From Mangrovitalea sediminis (GTDB taxonomy: Bacteria; Pseudomonadota; Gammaproteobacteria; Pseudomonadales; Oleiphilaceae), in contig NZ_NTLB01000003.1 in NCBI RefSeq assembly GCF_002514725.1, positions 372,001 to 436,000 of the forward strand: 64,000 nt of DNA, read 5' to 3'. The translations under genes and the position numbers were made by a program. How positions within the stretch are numbered: position 1 is the stretch's first letter; each line of letters begins with the position of its first letter. Positions 8,490 through 16,732 of this stretch are shown here, in pieces. The notes under the pieces are model-generated. The model saw only the letters and a list, made by a program, of their open reading frames with translations. It searched no databases and was not told the DNA's origin.

Positions 8490-11075
8490 ATGTTGAGACG
8501 TTCAAACAGGTCAAATGACGTTGATCCGAAGGTCATTCCTTTTGGTACCTGTCCGGCAAAAACCTATCTGAGGCCCAACGGCGATATTGTCCAAGGGCGT
8601 TCAGTGCTTAATCACTGTCAAATCGTGGGCGAGGTTGCCAAGGAAATCATTGCTCGCTATCCCTCAGAAATTGGGCGTGAGCTTTTCCCCCCGGGAGCGG
8701 CTATGGCTGCGGGGGCGCATGATATCGGCAAGGTCAGTCCCTGTTTCGCTGAAAAGATCCGGCAGGCATGTAAGCCCGGAGCGGCCAGCTTTGAACCCTT
8801 GCCTAACGTAAATCCGTCGCTTGAATCAGCGTGGGGCGGTCATGCGGGAGTCAGTCAAGTCACGGCGAAAGCGATTGGCGCGCCGGAGTTTGTGCCGGAG
8901 ATTCTGGGGCAACACCATGGATTCGCTCCCCCTGTTCAAGGTAGACGAGCCGGAGACGAGGTCTTTGGTGGGCCGGGATGGCAGCGAGAAAGAGCGTCTC
9001 TCGTTTCTGAACTGAAATCACGATTGGACGCTGACTGGCCTATCTTGAAATCGATGCCGCAAGCACGCCTCGTGGCAGGATTGACCTCCGTCGCCGACTG
9101 GATTGGTTCCGGGGAGTTTTTTGAAGACCCCGAATCACCCTGGCAAGAGAATATAGGCCGCTCAGTCGATGCAGCAGGGCTTATACCACCTACGTACCGC
9201 CAGGGCCTGAGCTTTGATCAGGTTTTTCCATTTCCACCCAATGACGTCCAGCAGCAGTTAATCGATCAGGTAACCCTCCCCGGTGTTTATGTGCTGGAGG
9301 CCCCGATGGGGCTGGGAAAAACCGAAGCTGCCTTATATGCCGCCTATCGCATGCTGGAACAATGCCGTGCCACGGGAATTTACTTCGCCCTGCCGACGCA
9401 ACTGACATCGAACAAGATTTTCGACCGCTTCAATGCGTTTCTCTGCGAGGTTTTGGCTGAGGACTGTTCCCATCGTTCGTTGTTGTTGCATGGAAATGCC
9501 TGGTTGCTGGATACGGATATGGGGGAAGAGGGGCGCCCTGGCGGCGCATGGTTCAACCATGCCAAGCGAGGTCTCTTGGCGCCTTTTGCCGTGGGCACTA
9601 TTGATCAGGCGTTGATGGCGGCAATGAATGTAAAGCACGGATTTGTTCGCGCATTTGGACTGGCAGGGAAGGTTGTGATTCTCGACGAAGTTCATTCCTA
9701 TGATGCCTTCACAGGGACGTTACTGGATGCGTTGGTCGAACTCCTGCGGGCACTGCACTGTACGGTCATCATACTCAGCGCGACGCTCAGCCGAGAGCGC
9801 CGCCAGCAGCTTCTGGCTTGTAAACTTTGTTGTGACAGCTACCCGCTGATTACTGCACTGCCAGCGTCAGAGGCGGCCAGTGAACTGCCAGTGCCAGTGG
9901 ATGCCAGCAGGCAAGTTTCTATCCGTCTATTGGATGACGAACCGCGCGCGCTTCAAGAAGCACTGGAGAGAGCCGAAACCGGTCAACAGGTATTGTGGCT
10001 AGAAAATACCGTTACAGAGGCGCAGCAGCGTTACCTTGATTTGGCCGCGAGGGCGGCAGAGATGGGGGTCGCTTGCGGTCTTTTGCACTCGCGATTCATC
10101 CCGGATGATCGGCAGTCTATTGAGAATCAGTGGGTGAGCCTGTTTGGTAAAGGCGGTTGGAGCAAGCGACAGAATCAGGGGCGTATTCTGGTCGGCACTC
10201 AGGTGTTGGAGCAGTCACTGGATATTGATGCGGACTTTATGGTTAGCCGCTTCGCTCCAACCGATATGCTTTTTCAGCGCTTGGGCCGCTTATGGCGTCA
10301 CGACAAAACACCCAGGAAGGATTCCGCCGTTTGCGAAGCATGGCTACTGGTCCCTTCGTTGAGACAGGCCATTGTGTCTCCTGAGAAGGCCTTTGGTTCC
10401 AGCGCCTTCGTCTACAGCGCCTACGTGTTATGTCGAAGCCTGGAAGTGTGGCAGCCCCTAAGCGCACTGACTCTTCCGAAGGACATTCGTCCACTGATCG
10501 AACAAACCTATATCGCTCGTGAAGAACAGGGTCAGATGGCCCGTTGGCTGGCGGATCTGGATAACGGCACGCGTTGGCGTACTGGCCGGAATGCGATGCG
10601 GCAGCTCGCCAGGGTCACCCTGGCAGACGTCGGAAATACGCTGCCGGAAAGCAAAGCACAGACTCGCTATAGCGAATCCGAAACTTGCGAGGTGCTGTTG
10701 TTAAGACAGATGACTCGGATCCCCAGCGAGAAGCGGACTCTGCTGACGCTCATGAATGGGAAGCAGTGTTCGTTGCCTTGGCAAAGAAACATGCTGGGTC
10801 GCAAAGAGTGGCGTGCGTTAAGCGCCACGTTGATGCGCCAGGTTGTTACCGTGCGGGTGCATGATGCACCGCAGAAGTTATCGCTTAGGACCCTGGAGAA
10901 TTTTGCGTTGCAGCTCTGTTTCTACCTAGGCAACCAGGCGCAAGAGGAATCAATTCTGCGGGTGGCATTGGTTGATGAAGCGGGGGGGCTCAAGGGTGTT
11001 GAGGGTGCCCCCTTGCACGAAAAATATGGGTTGGATTATCGCAATGACCTCGGCTATCGGGTCATTAAGAACTAA
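8490..11075 (+). CDS. cas3: CRISPR-associated helicase/nuclease Cas3 (type I-E)
   Basis: 861 residues from ATG 8490 (a TTG just before it is in frame; GGATGGAG lies 9 nt before the ATG). The N-terminal HD nuclease has N-H near residue 41-42, AHDIGKVSPCF (H77, D78), WGGHAGVS and LGQHHGF. The superfamily 2 helicase has Walker A APMGLGKTE near 270-278, the DEVH box near 398, motif III LSATLSR, and the C-terminal helicase segment ILVGTQVLEQSLDIDAD followed by RLGRLWRH. Cas3 is recruited by Cascade bound to target DNA, unwinds it and degrades it. Length and domain order match E. coli Cas3. First gene of a tightly packed eight-gene operon. Confidence 0.97.
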   Translation: MLRRSNRSNDVDPKVIPFGTCPAKTYLRPNGDIVQGRSVLNHCQIVGEVAKEIIARYPSEIGRELFPPGAAMAAGAHDIGKVSPCFAEKIRQACKPGAASFEPLPNVNPSLESAWGGHAGVSQVTAKAIGAPEFVPEILGQHHGFAPPVQGRRAGDEVFGGPGWQRERASLVSELKSRLDADWPILKSMPQARLVAGLTSVADWIGSGEFFEDPESPWQENIGRSVDAAGLIPPTYRQGLSFDQVFPFPPNDVQQQLIDQVTLPGVYVLEAPMGLGKTEAALYAAYRMLEQCRATGIYFALPTQLTSNKIFDRFNAFLCEVLAEDCSHRSLLLHGNAWLLDTDMGEEGRPGGAWFNHAKRGLLAPFAVGTIDQALMAAMNVKHGFVRAFGLAGKVVILDEVHSYDAFTGTLLDALVELLRALHCTVIILSATLSRERRQQLLACKLCCDSYPLITALPASEAASELPVPVDASRQVSIRLLDDEPRALQEALERAETGQQVLWLENTVTEAQQRYLDLAARAAEMGVACGLLHSRFIPDDRQSIENQWVSLFGKGGWSKRQNQGRILVGTQVLEQSLDIDADFMVSRFAPTDMLFQRLGRLWRHDKTPRKDSAVCEAWLLVPSLRQAIVSPEKAFGSSAFVYSAYVLCRSLEVWQPLSALTLPKDIRPLIEQTYIAREEQGQMARWLADLDNGTRWRTGRNAMRQLARVTLADVGNTLPESKAQTRYSESETCEVLLLRQMTRIPSEKRTLLTLMNGKQCSLPWQRNMLGRKEWRALSATLMRQVVTVRVHDAPQKLSLRTLENFALQLCFYLGNQAQEESILRVALVDEAGGLKGVEGAPLHEKYGLDYRNDLGYRVIKN

Positions 11076-11087
11076 GGGTCGATGTTT

Positions 11088-12584
11088 ATGGAAAACCATT
11101 TCAACTTGGTGGATGAACCCTGGATCCCCGTTGCCGACCATGGTTTGGTCAGCTTGAGGGATATTTTCGTCCATCCTGAATACCGCAGCCTGGGCGGCAA
11201 TCCGGTGCAGAAGATTGCACTCATGAAGCTGCTGCTGGCGATCGCCCAAGCGGCGGCTACGCCCGAGAACGAGCAGGATTGGAAATCGCTTGGTGCGGCA
11301 GGGCTCGCAGAGCGATGCCTTGAATATTTGGAACGCTGGCGCGACCGGTTTTATTTGTATGGGGAACAGCCATTCTTGCAGATGCCAGCCATTGCAGCGG
11401 CCAAGGTTCAGGATTTTGGTGCTGTGCTACCGCAAATATCCACCGGTAACACGACCGTACTGAGCCAAATTCAAGTTCAGAGACCACTTGATGAGGCGGA
11501 GAAGGCGCTGACGCTCCTTTCTCTGATGGGATTCGCGTTGGCAGGGAAGAAAACGGATAACAGCGTGGTGTTATCGGAAGGCTACCAAGGCAAGTGCAAT
11601 GAGAAGGGAAGGCCATCCTCAAGCAAGCCCGGTCCTTCTGTCGCTTATATGGGACTGCTGCACAATTTTCTGGTTGGACAAAACCTGTTGGAGAGTTTGT
11701 GGCTCAATCTTTTGACCAAAAACCAGGTTGAGCAAATGCAAATGTTTCCCGCGGGTGTGGGTGTGCCGCCGTGGGAAAAAATGCCCGAGGGTGAGGATTG
11801 TCCAACCGCTCAGACGCTGAAGCGTTCATTGATGGGAAGGTTGATTCCCTTATGCAGGTTCTGCTTGCTGACGGACATGGGCATTCACTATTCCGAAGGC
11901 ATTGCCCATGACGGATATAAAGAAGGTATGACAGACCCAACGACCGCGGTGAACTTCGCTGGAAAGCAGCCGAAAGCGCTATGGGTCGATCCGGAAAAAC
12001 GGCCTTGGCGGGAACTAACCGCTTTGTTGGGGTTCCTGGGGCAAGATGGTTCTCAAGGCTTTCAAAGTTGGCAGATTCGTTTCGGCTTGGACAGGGCTCG
12101 CGAAGTTACGCGCGAATTTGCGCTTTGGTTCGGAGGTCTAAGGGTAAGCAGTAATGCAGGTGAACAGTACGTGTCGGGAAGTGATGATTTTGTCGAGTCA
12201 GCGGTTTGGTTGGATTCCGGCATGTTGGGGGAAGCGTGGTTCGCTCAGCTCAAACTAGAAATGGACGAGCTGGATCGACTGGCCAAGGGACTGTATGGGC
12301 GAGTCATGGGTTTTTTTAAAGAACAAAAGGTCGATGGAAGCACCATTGCGGCACAAGCCAGTCACCAATTTTGGCAGCGCTGTGAACGTAATTTCCAGCA
12401 ACTCGTCGATAACTGCGATCAGAGCGACCATGGGCGAATTGAACGGCGGAACCTGCGCCGTCAGTTTGCGGGCTACGTCTTACAGATCTACGACCAGTTC
12501 TGCCCCAAAGAAACCGCACGGCAGCTCGATGCCTGGGCCAAATGCCGACCCAATAACAGCAAATACCTGAAGCAGGAGGCCTGA
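11088..12584 (+). CDS. casA: Cascade large subunit Cse1/Cas8e (CasA)
   Basis: 498 residues from ATG 11088. An ATG at 11082 is also in frame, but AAGGG is spaced 9 nt from 11088 and only 3 nt from 11082. FNLVDEPWIPV at the N-terminus is the classic Cse1 opening (E. coli has NLLIDNWIPV). IALMKLLLAIAQAA, the YGEQPFLQ segment and the helical C-terminal bundle ending in AGYVLQIYDQFCP also fit. Cse1 recognises the PAM and recruits Cas3. Only 12 nt separate it from cas3. Confidence 0.95.
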   Translation: MENHFNLVDEPWIPVADHGLVSLRDIFVHPEYRSLGGNPVQKIALMKLLLAIAQAAATPENEQDWKSLGAAGLAERCLEYLERWRDRFYLYGEQPFLQMPAIAAAKVQDFGAVLPQISTGNTTVLSQIQVQRPLDEAEKALTLLSLMGFALAGKKTDNSVVLSEGYQGKCNEKGRPSSSKPGPSVAYMGLLHNFLVGQNLLESLWLNLLTKNQVEQMQMFPAGVGVPPWEKMPEGEDCPTAQTLKRSLMGRLIPLCRFCLLTDMGIHYSEGIAHDGYKEGMTDPTTAVNFAGKQPKALWVDPEKRPWRELTALLGFLGQDGSQGFQSWQIRFGLDRAREVTREFALWFGGLRVSSNAGEQYVSGSDDFVESAVWLDSGMLGEAWFAQLKLEMDELDRLAKGLYGRVMGFFKEQKVDGSTIAAQASHQFWQRCERNFQQLVDNCDQSDHGRIERRNLRRQFAGYVLQIYDQFCPKETARQLDAWAKCRPNNSKYLKQEA

Positions 12585-12585
12585 A

Positions 12586-13134
12586 ATGATGGCGCAGACA
12601 CAGGCTAGTTCACAACCTAGGTGGGAAGAGCGTTTCGTCAGCAGCGTTATTCAGCGGTGCCAAGTGGATAACGGGCTCGCAGCGCGGCTCCGGCGGGCGG
12701 ATAACCCCGCCACCGAATATCAGAGCTGGGAATTGCTCGCTTCGTTGGGCGTTGATTTGGAAAAGGACTACCAGCGCTTGCCGTTTGTGACCATTGCGGC
12801 AGCGATCGCTAAATCCAAGAGTGATCGCAACGGTGTACTGACGTTGGGTCGTGCGGTGGCCGCTTGTTATGAAGACGGCCGGGAAAGCAGTCAGGCCAAG
12901 GCAAGGCTACGGCGGCTGCTGGCCTGCAACGACCTACCGGAAGCGTGCCGTATATTGCGTTCGCTGTTTTCCCTCATAGACAGCAAAGTGGGACAGCCTC
13001 TGGATTTTGTCCGGTTGTTGAAGCAACTGAGACGCTTTTCCTTTGAGGATGCGCGCAACAGGATCAAGGCCCAGTGGGCCCAGGAGTTTTATGGCCAGCC
13101 GGCAGAGGCAATGGCAGAAGGAGGTGGCTCATGA
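12586..13134 (+). CDS. casB: Cascade small subunit Cse2/Cas11 (CasB)
   Basis: 182 residues, rich in helix. ARLRRADNPATEYQSWELLASLGVD, LGRAVAACYED and the RLLACNDLPEACRILRSLFSLIDSK block are typical of Cse2, two copies of which form the belly of Cascade and stabilise the R-loop. AGGAGG lies 6 nt before the first ATG; a second in-frame ATG follows directly. It starts one base after the cse1 stop and overlaps cas6e by 4 nt (ATGA). Confidence 0.93.
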   Translation: MMAQTQASSQPRWEERFVSSVIQRCQVDNGLAARLRRADNPATEYQSWELLASLGVDLEKDYQRLPFVTIAAAIAKSKSDRNGVLTLGRAVAACYEDGRESSQAKARLRRLLACNDLPEACRILRSLFSLIDSKVGQPLDFVRLLKQLRRFSFEDARNRIKAQWAQEFYGQPAEAMAEGGGS

Positions 13135-13775
13135 ACATGATTGCGAGTGTGCTGCGTCTCGATCGCAAGGCGGTTAAGGAACTGCGTATAACCGATGCGT
13201 ACTCTCTCCACCGGGTTGTTTACAGCCTGTATGACGACATACGGGATGAGGCTAAAAAGGGGGCCAGCCAGGGCAGTGGCATCCTGTTTGCCGATCAGGG
13301 GGGAGACTTTCATGGCCGCCGGATTCTGATGCTTTCAGATCGACAACCCGCAGCCTGCATAGAAAGCCAGTACGGCCAAGTTCAAAGCAAGCTTATCCCG
13401 GACGATTTTTTGCGTCACCGGCATTATCGTTTCAGGGTCATCGTCAACCCCACCCGCCGCGACAGCGCCAGTCGTAAATTGATTCCGGTGAAGGGGCGTG
13501 AGGCGATTGCTGAATGGTTTACTGAGCGGGCATCCAAAAGCTGGGGTTTCAGCGTCTCGCCCGAACATTTGCAGGTGGACAAGGTCGAAGTGCTGCGTTT
13601 TAACGATAAGCACCAGCACCCTGTCACCCTTTGTCAGGCCCATATTCAGGGTCAGCTACAGATTTCTGATAGTACCCAATTTGCTCGTAGTTTTAGCCAG
13701 GGCATCGGCAGAGCGCGCGCCTTTGGCTGCGGTCTGCTGCAGATTGTTCCCCTCATCGATAACCCTTTCGCCTGA
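13131..13775 (+). CDS. casE: crRNA endoribonuclease Cas6e (CasE)
   Basis: 214 residues from ATG 13131, which overlaps the cse2 stop. H27 in TDAYSLHRVVYSL sits where the catalytic His of Cas6e enzymes lies. The C-terminal Gly-rich loop QGIGRARAFGCGLLQIVPL is diagnostic for the RAMP fold. Cas6e cuts pre-crRNA at the base of each repeat hairpin and stays bound to the 3' end. Its place between cse2 and cas7e differs from E. coli K-12, where it follows cas5e. GGAGGTGG precedes the start. A longer in-frame reading from 13074 is rejected because it lies inside cse2. Confidence 0.94.
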   Translation: MNMIASVLRLDRKAVKELRITDAYSLHRVVYSLYDDIRDEAKKGASQGSGILFADQGGDFHGRRILMLSDRQPAACIESQYGQVQSKLIPDDFLRHRHYRFRVIVNPTRRDSASRKLIPVKGREAIAEWFTERASKSWGFSVSPEHLQVDKVEVLRFNDKHQHPVTLCQAHIQGQLQISDSTQFARSFSQGIGRARAFGCGLLQIVPLIDNPFA

Positions 13776-13790
13776 ATAAGGATACTTGTG

Positions 13791-14819
13791 ATGACCAATG
13801 CATTCACGAATACCCGTGTCGAGTTCCATATCCTGCAATCCTTCCCGGTCACTTGCCTAAACCGTGACGATGTTGGCGCGCCGAAAACTGCCATTGTCGG
13901 CGGTGTAACTCGTGCTCGGGTAAGTTCGCAGTGCTGGAAACGCCAAGTCCGTCTGGCTATGCAGGACTTTGGTGTGAAATTGGCCGTGCGTACGAAGCAT
14001 GCCGAAGCCCTATTCACCAAAGCCTGCCTGGAGGCGGGGGCGGATGAGGCAAGCGCAACGGCTTGTGGCAAGAAAATCGCCGACCAGTTGATTGATGACA
14101 CATTGTTGTTTATCAGCGATACGGAGGCTAAAGCCTTTGCGGCCTATGCGAAAGATCAGGCTTTTGATGAAACCAAGTTGAAGGATAAGGAACTCGCCAA
14201 AGTTGCAAAAAAGGCGATTAACCCCGCTGTGGATGCTCTGGATATCGCCTTGTTTGGACGTATGGTCGCCAAAGCGGCCGACATGAATGTCGAGGCGGCG
14301 GCATCGTTTGCTCACGCCATCTCCACCCATAGAGTGAGCAATGAAGTTGAATTCTTTACCGCGCTTGATGACCGCCCAGTGGAAGCCGGCTCTGCCCACA
14401 TGGGCAGTCTCGAATTCAATTCGGCAACCTACTATCGCTATGTCAGTTTGGATTTGGGGCAGTTGGCGCAGAACATGGCTGCAGATGACCTAAAAAAGGC
14501 GATTGCCGCGTTTACTCAGGCCTTGTTTGTGGCGGTGCCCCAAGCTCGACAGGCTACGCAGTCCGGTGCAAGCCCTTGGGAATTCGCCCGAGTCCAGGTG
14601 CGCAAAGGGCAACGTTTACAAGTCCCATTTGAAACCGCCGTCAAGGCCAAAGAGGGCGGCTATTTGCAGTCGAGTATCGAATCATTGAAAGGCTATTTGG
14701 ATAAGAAAGAGAAACTATCCGGCTCCTTGTTTGGCAAGGTCGCCAGCTACGACTGGGGCGAAAATGACGACTTCAGCATCGATGACCTGGTTTCCGCGCT
14801 GCAAAGCCATGTGCACTGA
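13791..14819 (+). CDS. casC: Cascade backbone subunit Cas7e (CasC/Cse4)
   Basis: 342 residues from ATG 13791 (AAGGA 8 nt upstream; the GTG just before is not needed). FTNTRVEFHILQSFPVTCLNRDDVGAPKTA and GGVTRARVSSQCWKR are hallmark Cas7e sequences. HAISTHRVSNEVEFFTALDD, MGSLEFNSATYYRYVSLDL and the C-terminal LSGSLFGKVASYDWG follow. Six copies line the crRNA spacer. Starts 15 nt after cas6e. Confidence 0.97.
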   Translation: MTNAFTNTRVEFHILQSFPVTCLNRDDVGAPKTAIVGGVTRARVSSQCWKRQVRLAMQDFGVKLAVRTKHAEALFTKACLEAGADEASATACGKKIADQLIDDTLLFISDTEAKAFAAYAKDQAFDETKLKDKELAKVAKKAINPAVDALDIALFGRMVAKAADMNVEAAASFAHAISTHRVSNEVEFFTALDDRPVEAGSAHMGSLEFNSATYYRYVSLDLGQLAQNMAADDLKKAIAAFTQALFVAVPQARQATQSGASPWEFARVQVRKGQRLQVPFETAVKAKEGGYLQSSIESLKGYLDKKEKLSGSLFGKVASYDWGENDDFSIDDLVSALQSHVH

Positions 14820-14827
14820 GGTGGTCC

Positions 14828-15538
14828 ATGAGTAACCCGTATTTGCTGCTTTGGCTGGAGGCCCCTTTGCAGTCCTGGGGGCACGACTCCAAATTTGGTC
14901 GGCGAGATAGCCTGGATTTTCCAACCAAATCGGGTGTGCTGGGGCTATTGTGCAGTGCCCGTGGCGCAGGGGGGGAAGAGTCCGAGTGGCTCAGTGAATG
15001 GGCCGACCAGGACATGGAGGTGTTGGCCTATGTTCCCAGAGACAAACAGGGTAAACCGATGGCTCGCCAGCCTCTCATGCGGGATTTCCACATGGTGGGC
15101 AGTGGCTATGATGATCAGGACCCTTGGATGTCGCTGATGATTCCAAAAACCAGTGAGGGGAAAAAGGCGGTGGGCGGGGGAGCCAAAATGACTTACCGCT
15201 ATTACCTTCAGGATATGGCGTTTGCCGTCGCTGTTCAGGCACCGGATTCGTTGATTCAGGATGCGGCCGAAGCGCTGGTCAGTCCCGTATGGGATCTCTA
15301 CCTGGGGCGGAAGAACTGTGTGCCCACGGAGTTTATCGCCCAAGGGATTTTTCCCTCGCTTGAAAAGACCGAGAGAGCTGCCGAGCAGTTGGCGATAAAC
15401 AAGAACAGGGCTCTCGCGTTTCGGGTAAGGCAGGGCGAGCATGAAGGCGAAGTGCTTACCCTGAACGACGTCCCTCTGCAGTTCGGTGCGCATAAGAAAT
15501 ACCGGGACAGACGTGTCACTGTACAAAAAATGGAGTAA
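14828..15538 (+). CDS. casD: Cascade subunit Cas5e (CasD)
   Basis: 236 residues. LLLWLEAPLQSWGHDSKFGRRDSLDFPTKSGVLGLL is the characteristic N-terminal RAMP segment of Cas5e. The C-terminal half contains PVWDLYLGRKNCVPTEFIAQG. Cas5e binds the 5' handle of the crRNA and contacts Cse1. GAGGTGG lies 4-5 nt before the ATG. It is 8 nt after cas7e and 6 nt before cas1. Confidence 0.96.
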   Translation: MSNPYLLLWLEAPLQSWGHDSKFGRRDSLDFPTKSGVLGLLCSARGAGGEESEWLSEWADQDMEVLAYVPRDKQGKPMARQPLMRDFHMVGSGYDDQDPWMSLMIPKTSEGKKAVGGGAKMTYRYYLQDMAFAVAVQAPDSLIQDAAEALVSPVWDLYLGRKNCVPTEFIAQGIFPSLEKTERAAEQLAINKNRALAFRVRQGEHEGEVLTLNDVPLQFGAHKKYRDRRVTVQKME

Positions 15539-15544
15539 CGCGCA

Positions 15545-16420
15545 ATGGCTACGGGACAGCGATTGTTCGTTAAGGTCACCCGCGACTCTCTTCCTCAGGT
15601 CAAAGACAAATATCCGTTCATCTATCTGGAGCGAGGTCGCCTGGAGATTGACGACAGCAGCATCAAATGGATTGATTCGGAATGCAATGTGGTGCCGCTG
15701 CCAGTGGCCACGTTGAATACTCTGTTGCTGGGACCGGGCACCACCGTCACGCATGACGCAATTAAAACAGCGGTAGCGGCAAACTGCTCCGTATGTTGGG
15801 TGGGCGAGGACACGCTGCTATTTTATGCGGCGGGCTTCTTGCCTACGGCGGATACGCGAAACCTGAAACGTCAGATTGTGCTGTCAGCAAATCCCGACAA
15901 GTCAGTCGAGGTGGCATGCCGTATGTTCGCCAGGCGCTTTCCCGATGCTGACTTGGTGGGTAAGACGCTTAAGGAAATGATGGGCATGGAAGGTCATCGG
16001 GTGCGCGCTCTTTACCAGACAAAGGCTGAGGAGTATCAGGTTGGTTGGAAAGGGCGCAACTTCACGCCGGGGAAGTTCGCCCTCAGCGACCTGACCAATC
16101 AGGTTTTGACCGCGGCGAATGCAGCTCTATATGGCATTCTCTGTTCGGCAGTCCATAGCTTGGGCTATTCGCCACATATCGGATTTATCCACTCAGGAAG
16201 TCCTCTGCCGTTCGTCTACGACCTTGCGGATCTTTACAAGGAAAACCTGTGTATTGATCTTGCTTTTTCGCTGACGCGGGATATGGCAGGACGTTATGAC
16301 AAACATAAGGTGTCTGCCGCATTTCGTCAGCGAGTGATCGACATGGATTTACTGGCTCTGATCGCGGATGACATCGCTGAAATGCTGGGGACAAGCCATG
16401 CTCGTCGTCGTCGCAAATGA
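15545..16420 (+). CDS. cas1: CRISPR integrase Cas1 (type I-E)
   Basis: 291 residues. The metal ligands expected from E. coli Cas1 are visible: E149 in MEGHRVRALY, H216 in HIGFIHSGSPLPF and Asp226/Asp229 in VYDLADLYK. The Cas1-Cas2 complex captures protospacers and inserts them at the leader-proximal repeat. The C-terminus is basic (HARRRRK) and overlaps the cas2 start by 23 nt, so translational coupling is likely. Confidence 0.97.
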   Translation: MATGQRLFVKVTRDSLPQVKDKYPFIYLERGRLEIDDSSIKWIDSECNVVPLPVATLNTLLLGPGTTVTHDAIKTAVAANCSVCWVGEDTLLFYAAGFLPTADTRNLKRQIVLSANPDKSVEVACRMFARRFPDADLVGKTLKEMMGMEGHRVRALYQTKAEEYQVGWKGRNFTPGKFALSDLTNQVLTAANAALYGILCSAVHSLGYSPHIGFIHSGSPLPFVYDLADLYKENLCIDLAFSLTRDMAGRYDKHKVSAAFRQRVIDMDLLALIADDIAEMLGTSHARRRRK

Positions 16421-16685
16421 TTTGCCGCCAGCCGTTCGAGGGCGAATGAAACTCTGGTTTGTCGAGCCAAAGCCCAACGTTTTTGTGTCCGGGGTTAAAG
16501 ATTCAGTTGCCGTCTACGTGGTTGATTACCTTTACAAACATTGCCCGCCGGAGTCGGGCATTGTCATATTCCGTTCCTTGCCAAGCCCACCTGGTTATGA
16601 AATCAGAACCATCGGACCAACAAAAAAGACGTTGACGACAATCAGCGGACTGCAGTTGGTTATCGAAACCCTTAACCACCATTAA
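16398..16685 (+). CDS. cas2: Cas2 (type I-E)
   Basis: 95 residues from ATG 16398, inside the end of cas1. MLVVVANDLPPAVRGRMKLWF, NVFVSGVK and GIVIFRSLPSPPGYEIRT match type I-E Cas2, the structural partner that bridges two Cas1 dimers during spacer integration. Longer upstream readings fall inside cas1 and are not supported. Last gene of the operon, 47 nt before the first CRISPR repeat. Confidence 0.96.
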   Translation: MLVVVANDLPPAVRGRMKLWFVEPKPNVFVSGVKDSVAVYVVDYLYKHCPPESGIVIFRSLPSPPGYEIRTIGPTKKTLTTISGLQLVIETLNHH

Positions 16686-16732
16686 TCCCAATATGTTGCA
16701 TGTTAGGGGGTGATCTTTAACAATTTGTTGGT
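16686..16732 (+). promoter_or_regulatory. CRISPR leader (short), with IHF-like site
   Basis: The 47 nt between the cas2 stop and the first repeat. Array polarity (repeat orientation, degenerate repeat at the other end) puts the leader here. TAACAATTTGTTG at 16718-16730 matches the IHF consensus WATCAANNNNTTR at all but one of its specified positions (A for T at the third) and ends 2 nt before the first repeat. It also contains the small palindrome AACAA-T-TTGTT. IHF bends the leader for Cas1-Cas2 in E. coli. The array promoter may lie within cas2. Confidence 0.5.
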
